DNA of 64,000 nt from JAUCQB01 sp964586235. Lineage in GTDB: Bacteria; Planctomycetota; Phycisphaerae; UBA1845; PWPN01. This document shows positions 1-9,229 of this stretch, in pieces. The position numbers and the translations under genes were made by a program. The stretch covers positions 1 through 64,000 of the forward strand of contig CAZPIO010000017.1 of NCBI GenBank assembly GCA_964586235.1, given 5' to 3'. How positions within the stretch are numbered: position 1 is the first letter of the stretch; every line of letters starts with the position of its first letter. The notes under the pieces were generated by a model. That model saw nothing but the letters and a program-made list of their open reading frames with translations. It made no database searches and had not been told where the DNA came from.

Positions 1-153
1 CTGAGAACCCTGCAATTCACGCTCTGCAGGGCGGCGTAAAATGGCTAAACCGTACTGTTTGTTTGTTATGGTAAGAAGCGGGAACTCGCTGACCTCTCGG
101 CGGTTGACGGAGCGTTTTGCGAGCCGCACATTTCGGTTGAGGCACCCCGAGCG

Positions 154-585
154 GTGTCGGTGTGGTTTCTCCCTGTTCTGTTTGCGGTCGCGCAGATCGC
201 GCAGATCCTTGCGCTGGGTCATGAGCTGCGAGTCTGGATCCAGATGCCTGTGTGGCTAATGGTTAGTGTGGGGTGGGGTCTCCTGCGGTTGCACACCACG
301 TATTATCGAGTCGCTCCAGGCCTTCTTGAGGCTCTTCGGCGCGACTTGTGGTCTGACCGAATGGAGCGAATGTGGGCGGTCTCGCTGAGGGACGTGAAGG
401 TTGTGTGCCGGTTCGACAGGATGAAGCTGCTAATCATGCCTTCCCGGAGCAGTGGTATTGTTGTCACACGTGAGGTGGACCTGGCTGTTCTAGCTGACCC
501 GCACGCGTTTGCCAGAGCGGTTTTCCAGGCTGCCATGTGCGAGCGCGCTGCGCCCGCTCTGCCTGAGGGTGCTCTGTTGGGCTGA
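154..585 (+). CDS. Hypothetical small membrane protein
   Basis: I do not recognise this protein. The 143-residue product opens with two hydrophobic stretches (about residues 3-22 and 28-45) and continues with a soluble, basic and beta-rich half, so it resembles a small two-helix membrane protein with a PH-like cytoplasmic domain. That domain label is a guess from general shape. The GTG at 154 is the first credible start, but the frame stays open back to position 49, and the extra residues look protein-like, so the true start may lie upstream at a non-ATG codon. An ATG at 41 in another frame overlaps it, which could indicate a frameshift. No neighbour gives a functional clue. Confidence 0.45.
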   Translation: MSVWFLPVLFAVAQIAQILALGHELRVWIQMPVWLMVSVGWGLLRLHTTYYRVAPGLLEALRRDLWSDRMERMWAVSLRDVKVVCRFDRMKLLIMPSRSSGIVVTREVDLAVLADPHAFARAVFQAAMCERAAPALPEGALLG

Positions 586-674
586 GGAGGCCGGAAAAGG
601 GGAGGTCGGAAAAGACCCGCTATAGAACGTCAAGGGGGTAGTTGAGTTTTTCGGAACGATCTTTGACATCGAGC

Positions 675-696
675 GAAACGGGGACGTAGCTCTTTT
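675..696. repeat. Direct repeat copy 1 flanking the RAYT remnant
   Basis: This 22-base sequence begins GAAACGGGGACG and ends TAGCTCTTTT. It recurs with one mismatch at 833-854, on the other side of the truncated transposase start. Repeats placed around a RAYT gene are typically its REP-like substrates, so that is the likely origin. Confidence 0.6.
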
Positions 697-707
697 TTGG
701 CTCGGCC

Positions 708-736
708 TTGACACGGTTGCGGGCATGACGTAGTAT
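708..736 (+). promoter_or_regulatory. Sigma70-type promoter, possibly leaderless
   Basis: TTGACA at 708-713 and TAGTAT at 731-736 are separated by exactly 17 bases. The ATG of the transposase remnant starts at 743, only six bases after the -10 box, so transcription would start on or next to the start codon and give a leaderless message. No Shine-Dalgarno sequence is present between them. Confidence 0.55.
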
Positions 737-742
737 CGGGGC

Positions 743-847
743 ATGCCACGGAAAGCGAGATACACGCCGGGCGGGTTGGTTTATCACGTTTTGGAGCGGG
801 CGGAGGACTGGCGATGGGGCAGCCTGGAGTGTGAAACAGGGACGTAG
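743..847 (+). pseudogene. Internally deleted REP-associated tyrosine transposase (RAYT)
   Basis: The reading frame opens with MPRKARYTPGGLVYHVLERA, which matches the usual N-terminus of IS200-like TnpA_REP proteins. It then jumps directly to EDWRWGSL, a motif normally found well over 100 residues later, and ends in the flanking repeat after CETGT. Only 34 codons remain, without the HUH metal-binding histidines or catalytic tyrosine. It is therefore the scar of a large internal deletion and cannot encode an active enzyme. The promoter at 708-736 and the direct repeats at 675 and 833 are part of the same relic. Confidence 0.65.
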
Positions 848-854
848 CTCTTTT
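833..854. repeat. Direct repeat copy 2 flanking the RAYT remnant
   Basis: This is the second copy of the 22-base repeat, GAAACAGGGACG followed by TAGCTCTTTT. It differs by one base from the copy at 675-696 and overlaps the stop codon of the transposase remnant. Confidence 0.6.
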
Positions 855-894
855 CCAGACGCCAGTATATAGTAGCATCTACCATCTGGGGTAT

Positions 895-1640
895 TTGGTG
901 GGCTGGTCCTTCGGGCTCGGCTGTCTCGGGGTGTTCCTCTGCATTCTCGGCGTGCGTGTTGTAGTTGTTGAGAGCGGTCTCGGCTTCGCTTCTGGAGCTG
1001 CGCCGTGGCGTGAGGCGTTCAGTTCGCCACGGCGAATCTCCCTTCGGTCGACACTCAGCGCTCAGGGAAAGGCCATTCGACTGTTCGGCTGTTCGGAGCA
1101 GCGTGACGGTCCGCGAAGGCGAAGCGTACCCTCGGGGCCACCTGCCCGGAAGACCACGCGGATCCCCTCGACCGGGCTCGGGGCGAGAAACCGCGCCGCC
1201 TCCGCCAGGGCTCGGGCGTGCCACGTCGTAGCGGAGCGAAGATGGGTGGCTCGTCAAGACGTCATCGAGACCCCACCCATCCGCTGCGGCGGATGGATGG
1301 GCCACCCAGCCTGCTCCTTCGCGCGTTCGTGTCGTTCCCGCCTACGCCGGGGTACGGGGTGGCAAGCGTGTGATTCGTGGTCTTGCCTGAATCAGAAAGG
1401 GCCGACGAGGGCGCTCGCCGCGGCAAAGCCCGCTGGCGTAGCCGGGTCGGCCCCACCACCCGCGATGGGGGGGAGAGCGGATCGTCGGGCTGAGCTTGAC
1501 CTGCCTGCTGCATGGGCCGACGAGGGCGTCGGCCCCACTTGTGAAGGTCCGCGAGCGCGGACCCTACCCCTGGCCACTCCCTTACGGTCGCCACGGCGAA
1601 GCAGGGTCGTGGTTCCGGAGAGGCGGCTTAAATCGTCGCG
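895..1640. repeat. Palindrome-rich non-coding region
   Basis: No convincing gene lies here; the open frames are rich in Arg, Pro and Ser with no family resemblance. Instead it holds many short palindromes: TTCGCCACGGCGAA at 1023-1036 and a similar one at 1588-1600, a hairpin with arms GGGCCGACG around 1513-1535, and GGTCCGCGAGCGCGGACC at 1546-1563. The last recurs as GGTCCGCGGGCGCGGACC at 16425-16442, also followed by CTACCCC. The region looks like an accumulation of small interspersed repeats. Confidence 0.6.
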
Positions 1641-1662
1641 CATCAGGGTCTTTTTGAAAGGG

Positions 1663-1691
1663 TTTCGGTCGTCCGGCCGCGGGGTTAGAAT
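1663..1691 (+). promoter_or_regulatory. Candidate promoter of the efflux operon
   Basis: TTTCGG (1663-1668), a 17-base spacer and TAGAAT (1686-1691) lie about 145 bases before the first efflux gene. The same -10 sequence, TAGAAT, occurs before several other genes in this window, which supports the reading, although the -35 match is weak. Confidence 0.35.
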
Positions 1692-1836
1692 CGGGCCCGC
1701 GGCAAGGCTGGGGGACAGGGGTATATACGTTTGCAGCCGGTAGGCGTCGTCAGGTGCGGGTGGATGCGGCCGACTGCCGACAACAATAGACAGAGAGCCT
1801 TTCCGGTCCCGATTGGCCGGTCGTGAGCTGATACAA

Positions 1837-3714
1837 ATGAACTGTCACTTTTCCAAGATGTGGAATCTGGCCGGACGCGGTGCTGTCTGGGGCCTGGTTC
1901 TGGCTGTCGGCGGATGTCAGTGGCTGGCGGACGACGCGGATCGTCAGGTCTACCGGTTGATCGAGACCCGACAGAAGGAGGCCCTGGGCGAGACGCACGA
2001 TGCTCGGATCGGGCGGGGTCGTTCGCCCATCTCGGTGCCTGGAGAAGCCTATTCCTTCGTGCCCCATCCGATCGACAGCGAGGTGCCGGAGGCGTTTCTA
2101 CGGACGACCTCGGCGCCGGCGGCGAGTTCGAGACCTGCGTCTTCTCCGGCGGCCACGGCCACGCAGCCTGCTGACAGCCCGGAATCGCTGGAAGCGACGC
2201 TGAGACAGGAGACGTCGAGCCAGCCGTCTCTTACCCAGTTTAACAGCGCGCCGACGACCCAGCCAGGCCGGCCGATCCTGACACTTTCGGGGGCTCTCAA
2301 ATACGCGTTCCAACACTCCCGCAGGTTTCAGGATGCCAAGGAGGATCTTTACCTGGCGGCTCTCGACCTGACGCTGGAGAGGCATCTGTGGACGCCGATT
2401 CCGTTCGCCGACATCGGTCAGACCTACACCAACACGAGTACGTTCGAGGGCTGGGACGCCGCTCTTGAGTCGGTGGCCCAGGCCGGTGTCCGGCAGAAGC
2501 TGCCCTACGGCGGCGAGGTGACGGCCAGGATCATCGCCAACCTCGTTCGCGATGTGTCCGACTCCGTCAGCACGGGCGAGAGCGGCTCGGCGATCCTCGA
2601 AGCCAACCTGCCTTTGCTGAAAGGGGCGGGCAGGTCCGCCTATGAATCGAGGTACCAGGCGGAACGGAATCTGATCTACGCGGTGCGGACCTTTGAGAAC
2701 TTCCGCCGGGCGCTGTCGGTGACCATAGCGGGGGAATACTTTGAGCTTCAGGGCACGCGGCAGACGATTGTCAACGCCCACGAGTCGGTGCAGGTGCTGA
2801 CCCTGGACCAGCGGCGTGCCGAGGCCCTCTGGCGAACGGGGCGAGCCGAGCAGTTGGACGTGCTGCGCGCGGACCAGGATCGCATCCGGGCGAGCAACGC
2901 CGAGGTTGATGCGATTGCGAGTTATGAGACTTCCCTGGACCGCTTCAAGATCCTGATCGGAATGCCGACCGAGACGGAGATCGACGTCGAGTACCCGGCC
3001 GATGCTGAGATCGGACTGACGGAGCAGGGGACGCTGGAACCGGCCGGCCTGGAGGAGGCGCTGCGGATGCCCGACGTTTCGGAGGAGGAGTCGATCCGCG
3101 TAGCGCTCAAGTATCGGCTGGATCTGCTGAACGATTTGGACCGCATCGACGATGCCCGCCGAGGGGTGGCCGTGGCCGAGAACGGTATTCTCCCCGATCT
3201 GCGGGCTTTCGGCTCGGCTCGGATGGACACGCGGCCGGACGTTGACAGCGTTCTGGGCTACAACAGTGAATTCATCACCTACCGTGCGGGATTCCTGCTC
3301 GAGGTCCCCCTGGATCGCGTGGCCGAACGCAATGCGCTTCGAAAGTCGCAGATCACGCTGCAGCAGGCGGAGCGGAACTTCGACGAGGCCAAGGACACGG
3401 TCAGCCTACAGGTTCGGGAGTCGATGAGGCAGGTGCAGTTGCAGTTGGATTCGCTGGAGATTCAGAAGCGGAACAAGGAAGTGGCATTGCTTCGCCGGCG
3501 ATCGGCCCGGATGTGGTTCGACCTGGGCAAGAAGGACAACCGGGACGTGGTGGAGGCCCAGCAGAACCTGCTGGAAGCGCAGGACCGGCTGGCGGCGGCC
3601 GTGGCGGCTCTCAGAAGGGCAATCCTGACATTCAGGCTGAATACCGGGACCTTGCGGGTGAACGACGAGGGGCAATGGAGCTCACCGGTGGCACGGGCGG
3701 CCGGAAATGGTTAA
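1837..3714 (+). CDS. TolC-family outer membrane efflux lipoprotein
   Basis: The product is an outer-membrane factor of a tripartite export pump, forming the outer-membrane channel and periplasmic tunnel. A signal peptide ends in a lipobox-like LAVGGCQ, so the mature protein is probably lipid-anchored. Residues of about 60-125 are a Pro/Ser/Thr/Ala-rich spacer, and the rest has the long alpha-helical OEP repeat pattern (e.g. LRADQDRIRASNAEVDA, LLEAQDRLAAAVAALRRA). The ATG at 1837 is preferred because it directly precedes the signal peptide; ATG 1858 and TTG 1813 are alternatives and none has a strong ribosome binding site. Genes for an adaptor, ATPase and permease follow in the same direction, so this is the first gene of a MacAB-TolC-like operon. 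Confidence 0.85.
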   Translation: MNCHFSKMWNLAGRGAVWGLVLAVGGCQWLADDADRQVYRLIETRQKEALGETHDARIGRGRSPISVPGEAYSFVPHPIDSEVPEAFLRTTSAPAASSRPASSPAATATQPADSPESLEATLRQETSSQPSLTQFNSAPTTQPGRPILTLSGALKYAFQHSRRFQDAKEDLYLAALDLTLERHLWTPIPFADIGQTYTNTSTFEGWDAALESVAQAGVRQKLPYGGEVTARIIANLVRDVSDSVSTGESGSAILEANLPLLKGAGRSAYESRYQAERNLIYAVRTFENFRRALSVTIAGEYFELQGTRQTIVNAHESVQVLTLDQRRAEALWRTGRAEQLDVLRADQDRIRASNAEVDAIASYETSLDRFKILIGMPTETEIDVEYPADAEIGLTEQGTLEPAGLEEALRMPDVSEEESIRVALKYRLDLLNDLDRIDDARRGVAVAENGILPDLRAFGSARMDTRPDVDSVLGYNSEFITYRAGFLLEVPLDRVAERNALRKSQITLQQAERNFDEAKDTVSLQVRESMRQVQLQLDSLEIQKRNKEVALLRRRSARMWFDLGKKDNRDVVEAQQNLLEAQDRLAAAVAALRRAILTFRLNTGTLRVNDEGQWSSPVARAAGNG

Positions 3715-3798
3715 AATAGCGAAAGATGGCTTCTCCACTACGGGGGTACGGATGATGACCACGACGAGCGCTGGTACTGACAGGGGGGAGGGGTGCGC

Positions 3799-5439
3799 AT
3801 GGCGATGACCGAGACCGACGCATCACTTCCCAGTGTTGCTCCCGCGCATCCGGAGGGGGCCGCGGATCAGGCGTGGACGCCGACGCGTACGCCCGTCCGG
3901 GTGTCCCGCAGGACGATGCGAATGATTGTGGCGGCGGCTGTTGTTCTTGCGGCGATTCCGGCGTATTTTGCGGCCAGGCGGTACTTCGCCCCGGCCGCCG
4001 CTCAGGATATCCAGCTCCATACGGTCAGCAGGCGGAGTTTTCCGATCCTGCTGACGGTCAGCGGCGAACTCAAGGCTGCCAAGTCGGTCGAAGTCCGGTC
4101 CGAGGTGGAGGGCCGGGCGACGATCATTTCGCTCGTCGCCGAAGGAGCCCATGTCAAACAAGGTGAGCTCCTGGTCGAACTGGCCAGCAACGAGCTCGAC
4201 GAGAAGATTCGCGACCTGCAGATCAAGGAGACGATCGCGGCCGCGGCTTTCGAGGCGTCGGTGAAGGAGCTGGACATCCTGCGGGACAAGAATCAGAGCG
4301 AAGAGCGCAAGGCCCAGCTCGCCCTGGATATGGCCCGGCTCGGTCTCAAGAAGTATCAAGAGGGCGACGCCCGCGAGCAGCGCAAGACCGCCGAGATCGA
4401 CGTCAAGCAGTCGGAGCAGCTCCTGCAGAGGGCCAAGGACTACCTGAAGGACTCCGAGGAGCTGTTCAAGGAAGGGTTCATCACCCGGATCCAGCGGCAG
4501 GACGACGAGTTTGTCGCCTGGAAGGCGGAGAACGAGCTGGTGAAGTCGCAGGTCAAAGCGGAGGTGCTCGAGAAATACACCATCCCGATGGATCTGCAGA
4601 AGAAGCAATCCGACGTTGACGAGGCCGAGGCGGAGCTCGAGCGGACCAAGAAGGCATCGAAAGCCTCCGAGCAGAAGTCCGAAGCCGACATGAATGCCAA
4701 AAAGGAAGAGCTGGCGATCGTCCGCGACAAGCTCGAGAAGGCTCGCGAGCAGAAGATCAAGACCAAGATCGAGGCTCCGGCCGACGGACTGGTAGTTTAC
4801 TACAAGGAGGACTGGTGGGACGAGACGCGGATTAAGACCGGGGCGGAAGTTCACGAGCGGCAGCAGGTGATCGAGTTGCCCGACACCAGTTCGATGAAGG
4901 TGGTCATCCGGGTGCACGAGTCGCAGATCGAGCGGCTCAAGGAGGGCTTGCCGGCGACGGTGACTCTGGAGGGTTACAGCGGCCGGCAGTATCCGGGCAA
5001 AGTGTGCAAGATCGGGATGGTGGCTGACTCGCAGCATCGCTGGATCAACCCGAACACGAAGGAATACGTGACCGAGGTGCTGATGGAGGGTGCGACGAGC
5101 GATCTCAAGCCAGGCGGCACGGCGAAAGTGGAGGTCATGATCACCCAGCTCGCCAACGTGGTGGCCGTGCCGGTTCAGGCGGTTTTCGGCAAGGGCGGCA
5201 GGTACTACGTGTTCGTGGACGAGGGCGGCGACACCCGTCCGATCGAGGTTGAGGTCGGCCTGTCGAGCAACGAGTACGTGGAGATCAAGGAGGGCCTGGA
5301 GGCAGGCCAGATCATCCGGCTGGCGGTGACGGACGACATGAAACGCATGCTTCCCGATGACGAGAGGAAGCCGAACAGGAGAGGTTCCGGCCGCAGGGAC
5401 AAGCCGTCGACGCCCAGCTCGGCCCCGGCCGGGAAGTGA
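3799..5439 (+). CDS. HlyD/MacA-family periplasmic adaptor
   Basis: This membrane-fusion protein should link the inner-membrane ABC transporter to the outer-membrane factor. An N-terminal transmembrane helix (about residues 35-58) is followed by a beta-barrel/lipoyl half (LTVSGELKAAKSVEVRSEVE), a very long charged coiled-coil hairpin (roughly residues 110-320), the second lipoyl half (KIEAPADGLVVYY) and a barrel with the typical end VPVQAVFGKGGRYYVFV. The C-terminus is a basic, low-complexity tail. ATG 3799 is chosen because GGGGGAGGGG lies about five bases upstream; an in-frame GTG at 3793 is possible. The coiled coil is longer than in E. coli MacA, which is common in this group. The substrate cannot be inferred. 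Confidence 0.88.
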   Translation: MAMTETDASLPSVAPAHPEGAADQAWTPTRTPVRVSRRTMRMIVAAAVVLAAIPAYFAARRYFAPAAAQDIQLHTVSRRSFPILLTVSGELKAAKSVEVRSEVEGRATIISLVAEGAHVKQGELLVELASNELDEKIRDLQIKETIAAAAFEASVKELDILRDKNQSEERKAQLALDMARLGLKKYQEGDAREQRKTAEIDVKQSEQLLQRAKDYLKDSEELFKEGFITRIQRQDDEFVAWKAENELVKSQVKAEVLEKYTIPMDLQKKQSDVDEAEAELERTKKASKASEQKSEADMNAKKEELAIVRDKLEKAREQKIKTKIEAPADGLVVYYKEDWWDETRIKTGAEVHERQQVIELPDTSSMKVVIRVHESQIERLKEGLPATVTLEGYSGRQYPGKVCKIGMVADSQHRWINPNTKEYVTEVLMEGATSDLKPGGTAKVEVMITQLANVVAVPVQAVFGKGGRYYVFVDEGGDTRPIEVEVGLSSNEYVEIKEGLEAGQIIRLAVTDDMKRMLPDDERKPNRRGSGRRDKPSTPSSAPAGK

Positions 5440-5470
5440 CCGTCGGAGCCCAAGGCCCCGGCCGCAACAG

Positions 5471-6265
5471 ATGGTGATGACAAGTTCCCCAGCGACAAGT
5501 GTGGACAGCTTTTCGGCCGCCGGTCCGGGGGCCCGGGGCAGAGTGCTCGCCCGGTTGCGAGACGTGGTCAAGATCTATCACAAACCGGGCACCTCGGTCG
5601 AGGTTCCGGCGCTGAGGGGCATTGCGCTGGATTTCGGTGAGGGCGAGTACGTTGCCATCTGCGGGCACAGCGGATCGGGGAAGAGCACGCTGCTGAACCT
5701 TCTGGGCTGCCTGGACCGGCCGACGAGTGGTGAATACATGCTCGGCGGCATGGATGTGTCCCAGCTTGACGATAACGAGTTGTCCGAGATCCGCAGCCGC
5801 CGGCTGGGTTTTGTCTTCCAGAGCTTTAACCTGATACCCGAGCTGACCGTTCTGGAGAATCTCGAGGTGCCGCTGTTTTACCAGTCGGTTGCGCCTCAAC
5901 TGCGGAGAGAGCGGGCGCTGGAGCTGGCCGATCGCATGGGGCTGTCGGATCGCATTCACCACCGGCCGATGGAGTTGTCGGGCGGCCAGCAGCAGCGTGT
6001 GGCGATTGCCCGTGCGCTGACGAACGATCCGCTTTTGATTCTGGCCGACGAGCCGACGGGCAACCTGGACACCGCCACGGGTGAGGTGATTCTGGACGTT
6101 TTCGACCAGCTCCACCGTGCCGGCCGGACGATTCTCATGGTCACGCACGAGGCCGACGTCGCCGCCCGGTGCAAGCGGGTGGTGACGCTCCGCGACGGGC
6201 GGGTGGTGAGCGACGTGATGAACGGCAAGAAAGGCCCAGGCCCCGCGGCGGGCGAGAGGTCCTGA
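5471..6265 (+). CDS. MacB/LolD-type ABC transporter ATP-binding protein
   Basis: This cytoplasmic ATPase powers the neighbouring FtsX-like permease. All ABC hallmarks are visible: Walker A GHSGSGKST, Q-loop FVFQSFNLIPELTVLENLEVP, signature LSGGQQQRVAIARAL, Walker B LLILADEPTGNLD and H-loop VTHEAD. The length and the tight fit to MacB/LolD nucleotide-binding domains indicate an extracytoplasmic-substrate exporter rather than an importer. The start is placed at ATG 5471 (ATG 5477 is also possible), which gives a 25- to 30-residue lead before the conserved domain. The permease gene begins only three bases after the stop, so the two are probably translationally coupled. Here ATPase and permease are separate genes, unlike E. 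coli MacB. Confidence 0.92.
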   Translation: MVMTSSPATSVDSFSAAGPGARGRVLARLRDVVKIYHKPGTSVEVPALRGIALDFGEGEYVAICGHSGSGKSTLLNLLGCLDRPTSGEYMLGGMDVSQLDDNELSEIRSRRLGFVFQSFNLIPELTVLENLEVPLFYQSVAPQLRRERALELADRMGLSDRIHHRPMELSGGQQQRVAIARALTNDPLLILADEPTGNLDTATGEVILDVFDQLHRAGRTILMVTHEADVAARCKRVVTLRDGRVVSDVMNGKKGPGPAAGERS

Positions 6266-6268
6266 TCG

Positions 6269-7558
6269 ATGTTTCGCGGGCTGGTTCTGGAGACGGTTCG
6301 GCTGGGGCTCAAGAGCCTTTACCTGCACAAGTTGCGGTCGTTCCTGACCGCGCTGGGCATCATCTGCGGCGTCGGGGCGGTCATCTGCATGTTGTCCATC
6401 GGCGAGGGTGCTTCCGAGGCCGAAATGGCCCTGATCCGCCTGCTGGGGACGCAGAACGTGATTGTGCAGTCGGTTCGGCCACAAGAGAGCAGCGTGGTCG
6501 GGAGTCAGCGGTCGTACGTGCTCGAATACGGTCTGACCCGCTCGGACCTGGCGCTGATGAGGGAGACGATTCCCGGCGTGCAGCGGGTGATCCCGCTGCG
6601 CGAAGTGGCCTACCAGACGCTGTACGGCAGTGCGCGATGCCAGAGCCAGGTATTCGGTGCAGAGCCGGTTTTCTTCGAGATTCTTCACATCCGGATTGCC
6701 CGCGGCCGGGCGCTTGGAGCGCTCGATGAGTCGGCAAGCGCCAAGGTGTGCGTTATTGGGGACGAGGTGCGGGCCCAGCTATTCACTTACCAGGATCCGA
6801 TCGGCCAGACGCTGTACGTGGATAAGCCCGGGGCCGGTCTTGCGCCTTACGAGGTGGTCGGCGTGCTCGAGCGGACCCAGACCGCGGGGGCTCCGGCCAA
6901 GGGGATCAACGAGCGGGACATCAACTCGGAAGTCTTCATCCCGCTGAGCACGGCGGACAGACTCTACGGAGACCTTATCGTTCGGGTCACCAGCGGGAGT
7001 TACGAGCGCAGCAAGTGCACATTCAGTGATTTCTACATACAGGTTGACAGCATTGACAACGTGCTTCCGGTCTCGGAGATGATTCGCCAGGTTCTGGTGC
7101 ATCAGCACGACAAGGCGGACTACACGGTCAAGGTGCCGCTGGAGCGGCTGAGGCTGGCGGAGAACGAGAAGCGGCGGCGGCAGATCACGCTGGGCTGCAT
7201 CGCGGGCATTTCGCTTCTGGTTGGCGGGATCGGCATCATGAACATCATGCTGGCGACGGTGACCGAGCGGACGCGCGAGATCGGCATCCGGCGTGCCCTG
7301 GGTGCCAAGCGTCGGCACATCGTGATGCAGTTTCTCATCGAGTCGCTGATGCTGAGCACAGTGGGAGGGATCATCGGCATCGTGTCGGGCTCGGCCGGTG
7401 CCCATCTGATCACTCAGTGGGTGGGCTGGCCCACCGTGATCCACAATTGGACGATCCTGTGCAGCTTCGGGCTGGCGATGGCCGTGGGCCTGTTTTTCGG
7501 CATCTACCCGGCCGCGAACGCTGCGCGGCTCGACCCCATCGAGGCACTCAGGACTTGA
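6269..7558 (+). CDS. MacB-like FtsX-family ABC permease
   Basis: This is the inner-membrane permease of the efflux system. One transmembrane segment follows the N-terminal amphipathic stretch (LRSFLTALGIICGVGAVICM), then comes a large MacB_PCD-type periplasmic domain (about residues 50-300), and three helices close the protein. The FtsX-family loop ATVTERTREIGIRRALGAK is intact. The four-helix topology and length of 429 residues match MacB-type permeases. Together with the three upstream genes it forms a complete tripartite system. There are no accessory genes that reveal whether the cargo is a lipid, peptide or antibiotic. Confidence 0.9.
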   Translation: MFRGLVLETVRLGLKSLYLHKLRSFLTALGIICGVGAVICMLSIGEGASEAEMALIRLLGTQNVIVQSVRPQESSVVGSQRSYVLEYGLTRSDLALMRETIPGVQRVIPLREVAYQTLYGSARCQSQVFGAEPVFFEILHIRIARGRALGALDESASAKVCVIGDEVRAQLFTYQDPIGQTLYVDKPGAGLAPYEVVGVLERTQTAGAPAKGINERDINSEVFIPLSTADRLYGDLIVRVTSGSYERSKCTFSDFYIQVDSIDNVLPVSEMIRQVLVHQHDKADYTVKVPLERLRLAENEKRRRQITLGCIAGISLLVGGIGIMNIMLATVTERTREIGIRRALGAKRRHIVMQFLIESLMLSTVGGIIGIVSGSAGAHLITQWVGWPTVIHNWTILCSFGLAMAVGLFFGIYPAANAARLDPIEALRT

Positions 7559-7664
7559 GTCGGTATTTGCGGTCGGCAGTCGGTCTTTCATTTCCCGGCT
7601 GGCGCCGGTCTGCGCCGGGCGATCGGCGCGCATTTGCGTGGTGAGCGAGGACAGCGCGATTTCG

Positions 7665-7694
7665 TTGACAGATGAGCCGGCAGGCCGTTAAGCT
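7665..7694 (+). promoter_or_regulatory. Candidate promoter of the glycosyltransferase gene
   Basis: A perfect TTGACA at 7665-7670 is followed after 18 bases by TAAGCT (7689-7694), about 60 bases before the glycosyltransferase start. The -10 match is modest. Confidence 0.35.
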
Positions 7695-7756
7695 GCTACC
7701 CCTTATGCAATGACGGCATACCGTCTCGCAAGTTGCTGGCCAAGAGTTAAACGAAT

Positions 7757-9229
7757 ATGGGAAAGACGAGCGTAGTGGTTCGGGCTGGAAGGTGCGATCT
7801 GAGCAGGCTGGTCGGCGCTCTGACCGGATCGGCCTGCGTGGATCGCGTGGTGGCGATTGTGCCGCGGGCGTTCAAGCCTGCCGGGCGGGTGGAGTTCATC
7901 CAGACGGACCAGCCGGACAGCGGCGCGGCGCTGCGGTCGGCCCTGGACAAGGTCACGGGCGATTACGTTCTGTTCGTGGACGGCGACGACGAGGTCCGGC
8001 TGGGCCAGTATGCCGTCGAGCGAATGACGGATGTGATCGCGCAGACCGGCGCGGGGATGGTTTACGCCGATCACGTTGTGTCCGGCAAAGATGGAGTGTC
8101 GGACCGGCCGGTGATCGATTACCAGTTCGGCAGCATTCGCGACGATTTCGCGTTCGGGCCGTTACGGCTCTGCTCTATGCGGGCGCTGAGGGCGACTCTG
8201 GAGCGATATGGACCGCCGGGCGACGTCCGGTGGTCCGCCGAATACGACCTGCGTCTCAAGCTGTCCATCGATCACGCGTTGATCCGTCTGCCCGAGCCGC
8301 TTTACACCGTCATCGAGGACGGCACCCACAACGATCACGATGAGCACTTTGCGTATGTCGATCCGCGCAACGCCGAGGTGCAGGTCGAGCGCGAGCAGGT
8401 GGCCACCGAGCACCTCAAGCGCATTGGCGCGTATCTCGAGCCGCGGTTCGACCCTGTGCCTCGGCCCGCCGAGCGTTTCGAAGCCGAAGCCAGCGTGGTG
8501 ATTCCGGTACGCAACCGGGAGAAGACCATCGCCGACGCGGTCAGGAGCGCGCTGTCTCAGGCGGCTTCGTTTCCGTTCAACATCATCATCGTGGACAACC
8601 ATTCGACTGACGGCACGACGGCGATTCTTCGCGGCTTGGCCACCGACGACTCTCGGGTCGTCCACCTGGTGCCCGAGCGGACCGACCTGGGCATCGGGGG
8701 GTGCTGGAACGAGGCGGTTGCCTCGCCGCGCTGCGGGCGGTATGTCGTGCAGCTTGACTCCGACGACATCTACAGCGGCGGAAACGCGTTGGCCCGGATG
8801 GTGGCGGAGCTGAAGAAAGGCCCGTACGCCATGGTCGTCGGTTCGTACCGGCTGGTGGACTTCGACTTGAACGAATTACCGCCCGGCCTGGTGGATCACC
8901 GGGAGTGGACTCGCGAGAACGGGCGGAACAACGTGCTGCGGGTCAACGGTTTTGGCGCCCCGCGGTCGTTCGATACCAGCCTGCTGCGCCGCCACCCGCT
9001 GCCGAACGTCAGTTATGGCGAGGATTACGCGGCCGGATTGCGGTTTTGCAGGCAATACGAAGTTGGGCGCGTCTGGGAGCCCGTGTACCTGTGCCGCCGA
9101 TGGGCGGGCAACAGCGACGCGGCCCTGCCGGTGGCCAAGGCCAATCAGTACAACACCTACAAGGACCGGCTGCGGACGATCGAGATCCGGGCGCGGCAGG
9201 AGATGAACCAGCGGGGGATAGCGGAGTAA
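7757..9229 (+). CDS. Glycosyltransferase with two family-2-like domains
   Basis: The C-terminal part (from about residue 240) is a clear GT2 domain: ASVVIPVRNREKTIADAV opens the nucleotide-sugar fold, IIVDNHSTDGT follows, and QLDSDD provides the DxD metal site. The N-terminal part also looks like a GT-A fold (VTGDYVLFVDGDDEVRLGQ), but its opening strand lacks the usual VSVVIPTYN pattern, so this domain may be divergent or non-catalytic. There is no transmembrane segment; it is probably cytoplasmic and acts on lipid-linked or surface glycans. The ATG at 7757 has only a weak ribosome binding site. The stop codon TAA lies at the very start of an ATGACGAA repeat array. Confidence 0.85.
   Translation: MGKTSVVVRAGRCDLSRLVGALTGSACVDRVVAIVPRAFKPAGRVEFIQTDQPDSGAALRSALDKVTGDYVLFVDGDDEVRLGQYAVERMTDVIAQTGAGMVYADHVVSGKDGVSDRPVIDYQFGSIRDDFAFGPLRLCSMRALRATLERYGPPGDVRWSAEYDLRLKLSIDHALIRLPEPLYTVIEDGTHNDHDEHFAYVDPRNAEVQVEREQVATEHLKRIGAYLEPRFDPVPRPAERFEAEASVVIPVRNREKTIADAVRSALSQAASFPFNIIIVDNHSTDGTTAILRGLATDDSRVVHLVPERTDLGIGGCWNEAVASPRCGRYVVQLDSDDIYSGGNALARMVAELKKGPYAMVVGSYRLVDFDLNELPPGLVDHREWTRENGRNNVLRVNGFGAPRSFDTSLLRRHPLPNVSYGEDYAAGLRFCRQYEVGRVWEPVYLCRRWAGNSDAALPVAKANQYNTYKDRLRTIEIRARQEMNQRGIAE

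Noticed and set aside
41..259. A 72-residue frame starting at ATG 41
   Set aside because: It is Arg/Cys/Ser-rich without pattern and overlaps the more protein-like frame that starts near 154.
895..1743. A 282-residue frame across the palindrome-rich region
   Set aside because: Its composition is that of translated GC-rich repeats and it has no recognisable domain or ribosome binding site.
3823..5571. A 582-residue frame opposite the HlyD-like gene
   Set aside because: It is the antisense shadow of a strongly coding gene, rich in Leu/Arg/His, with no domain.
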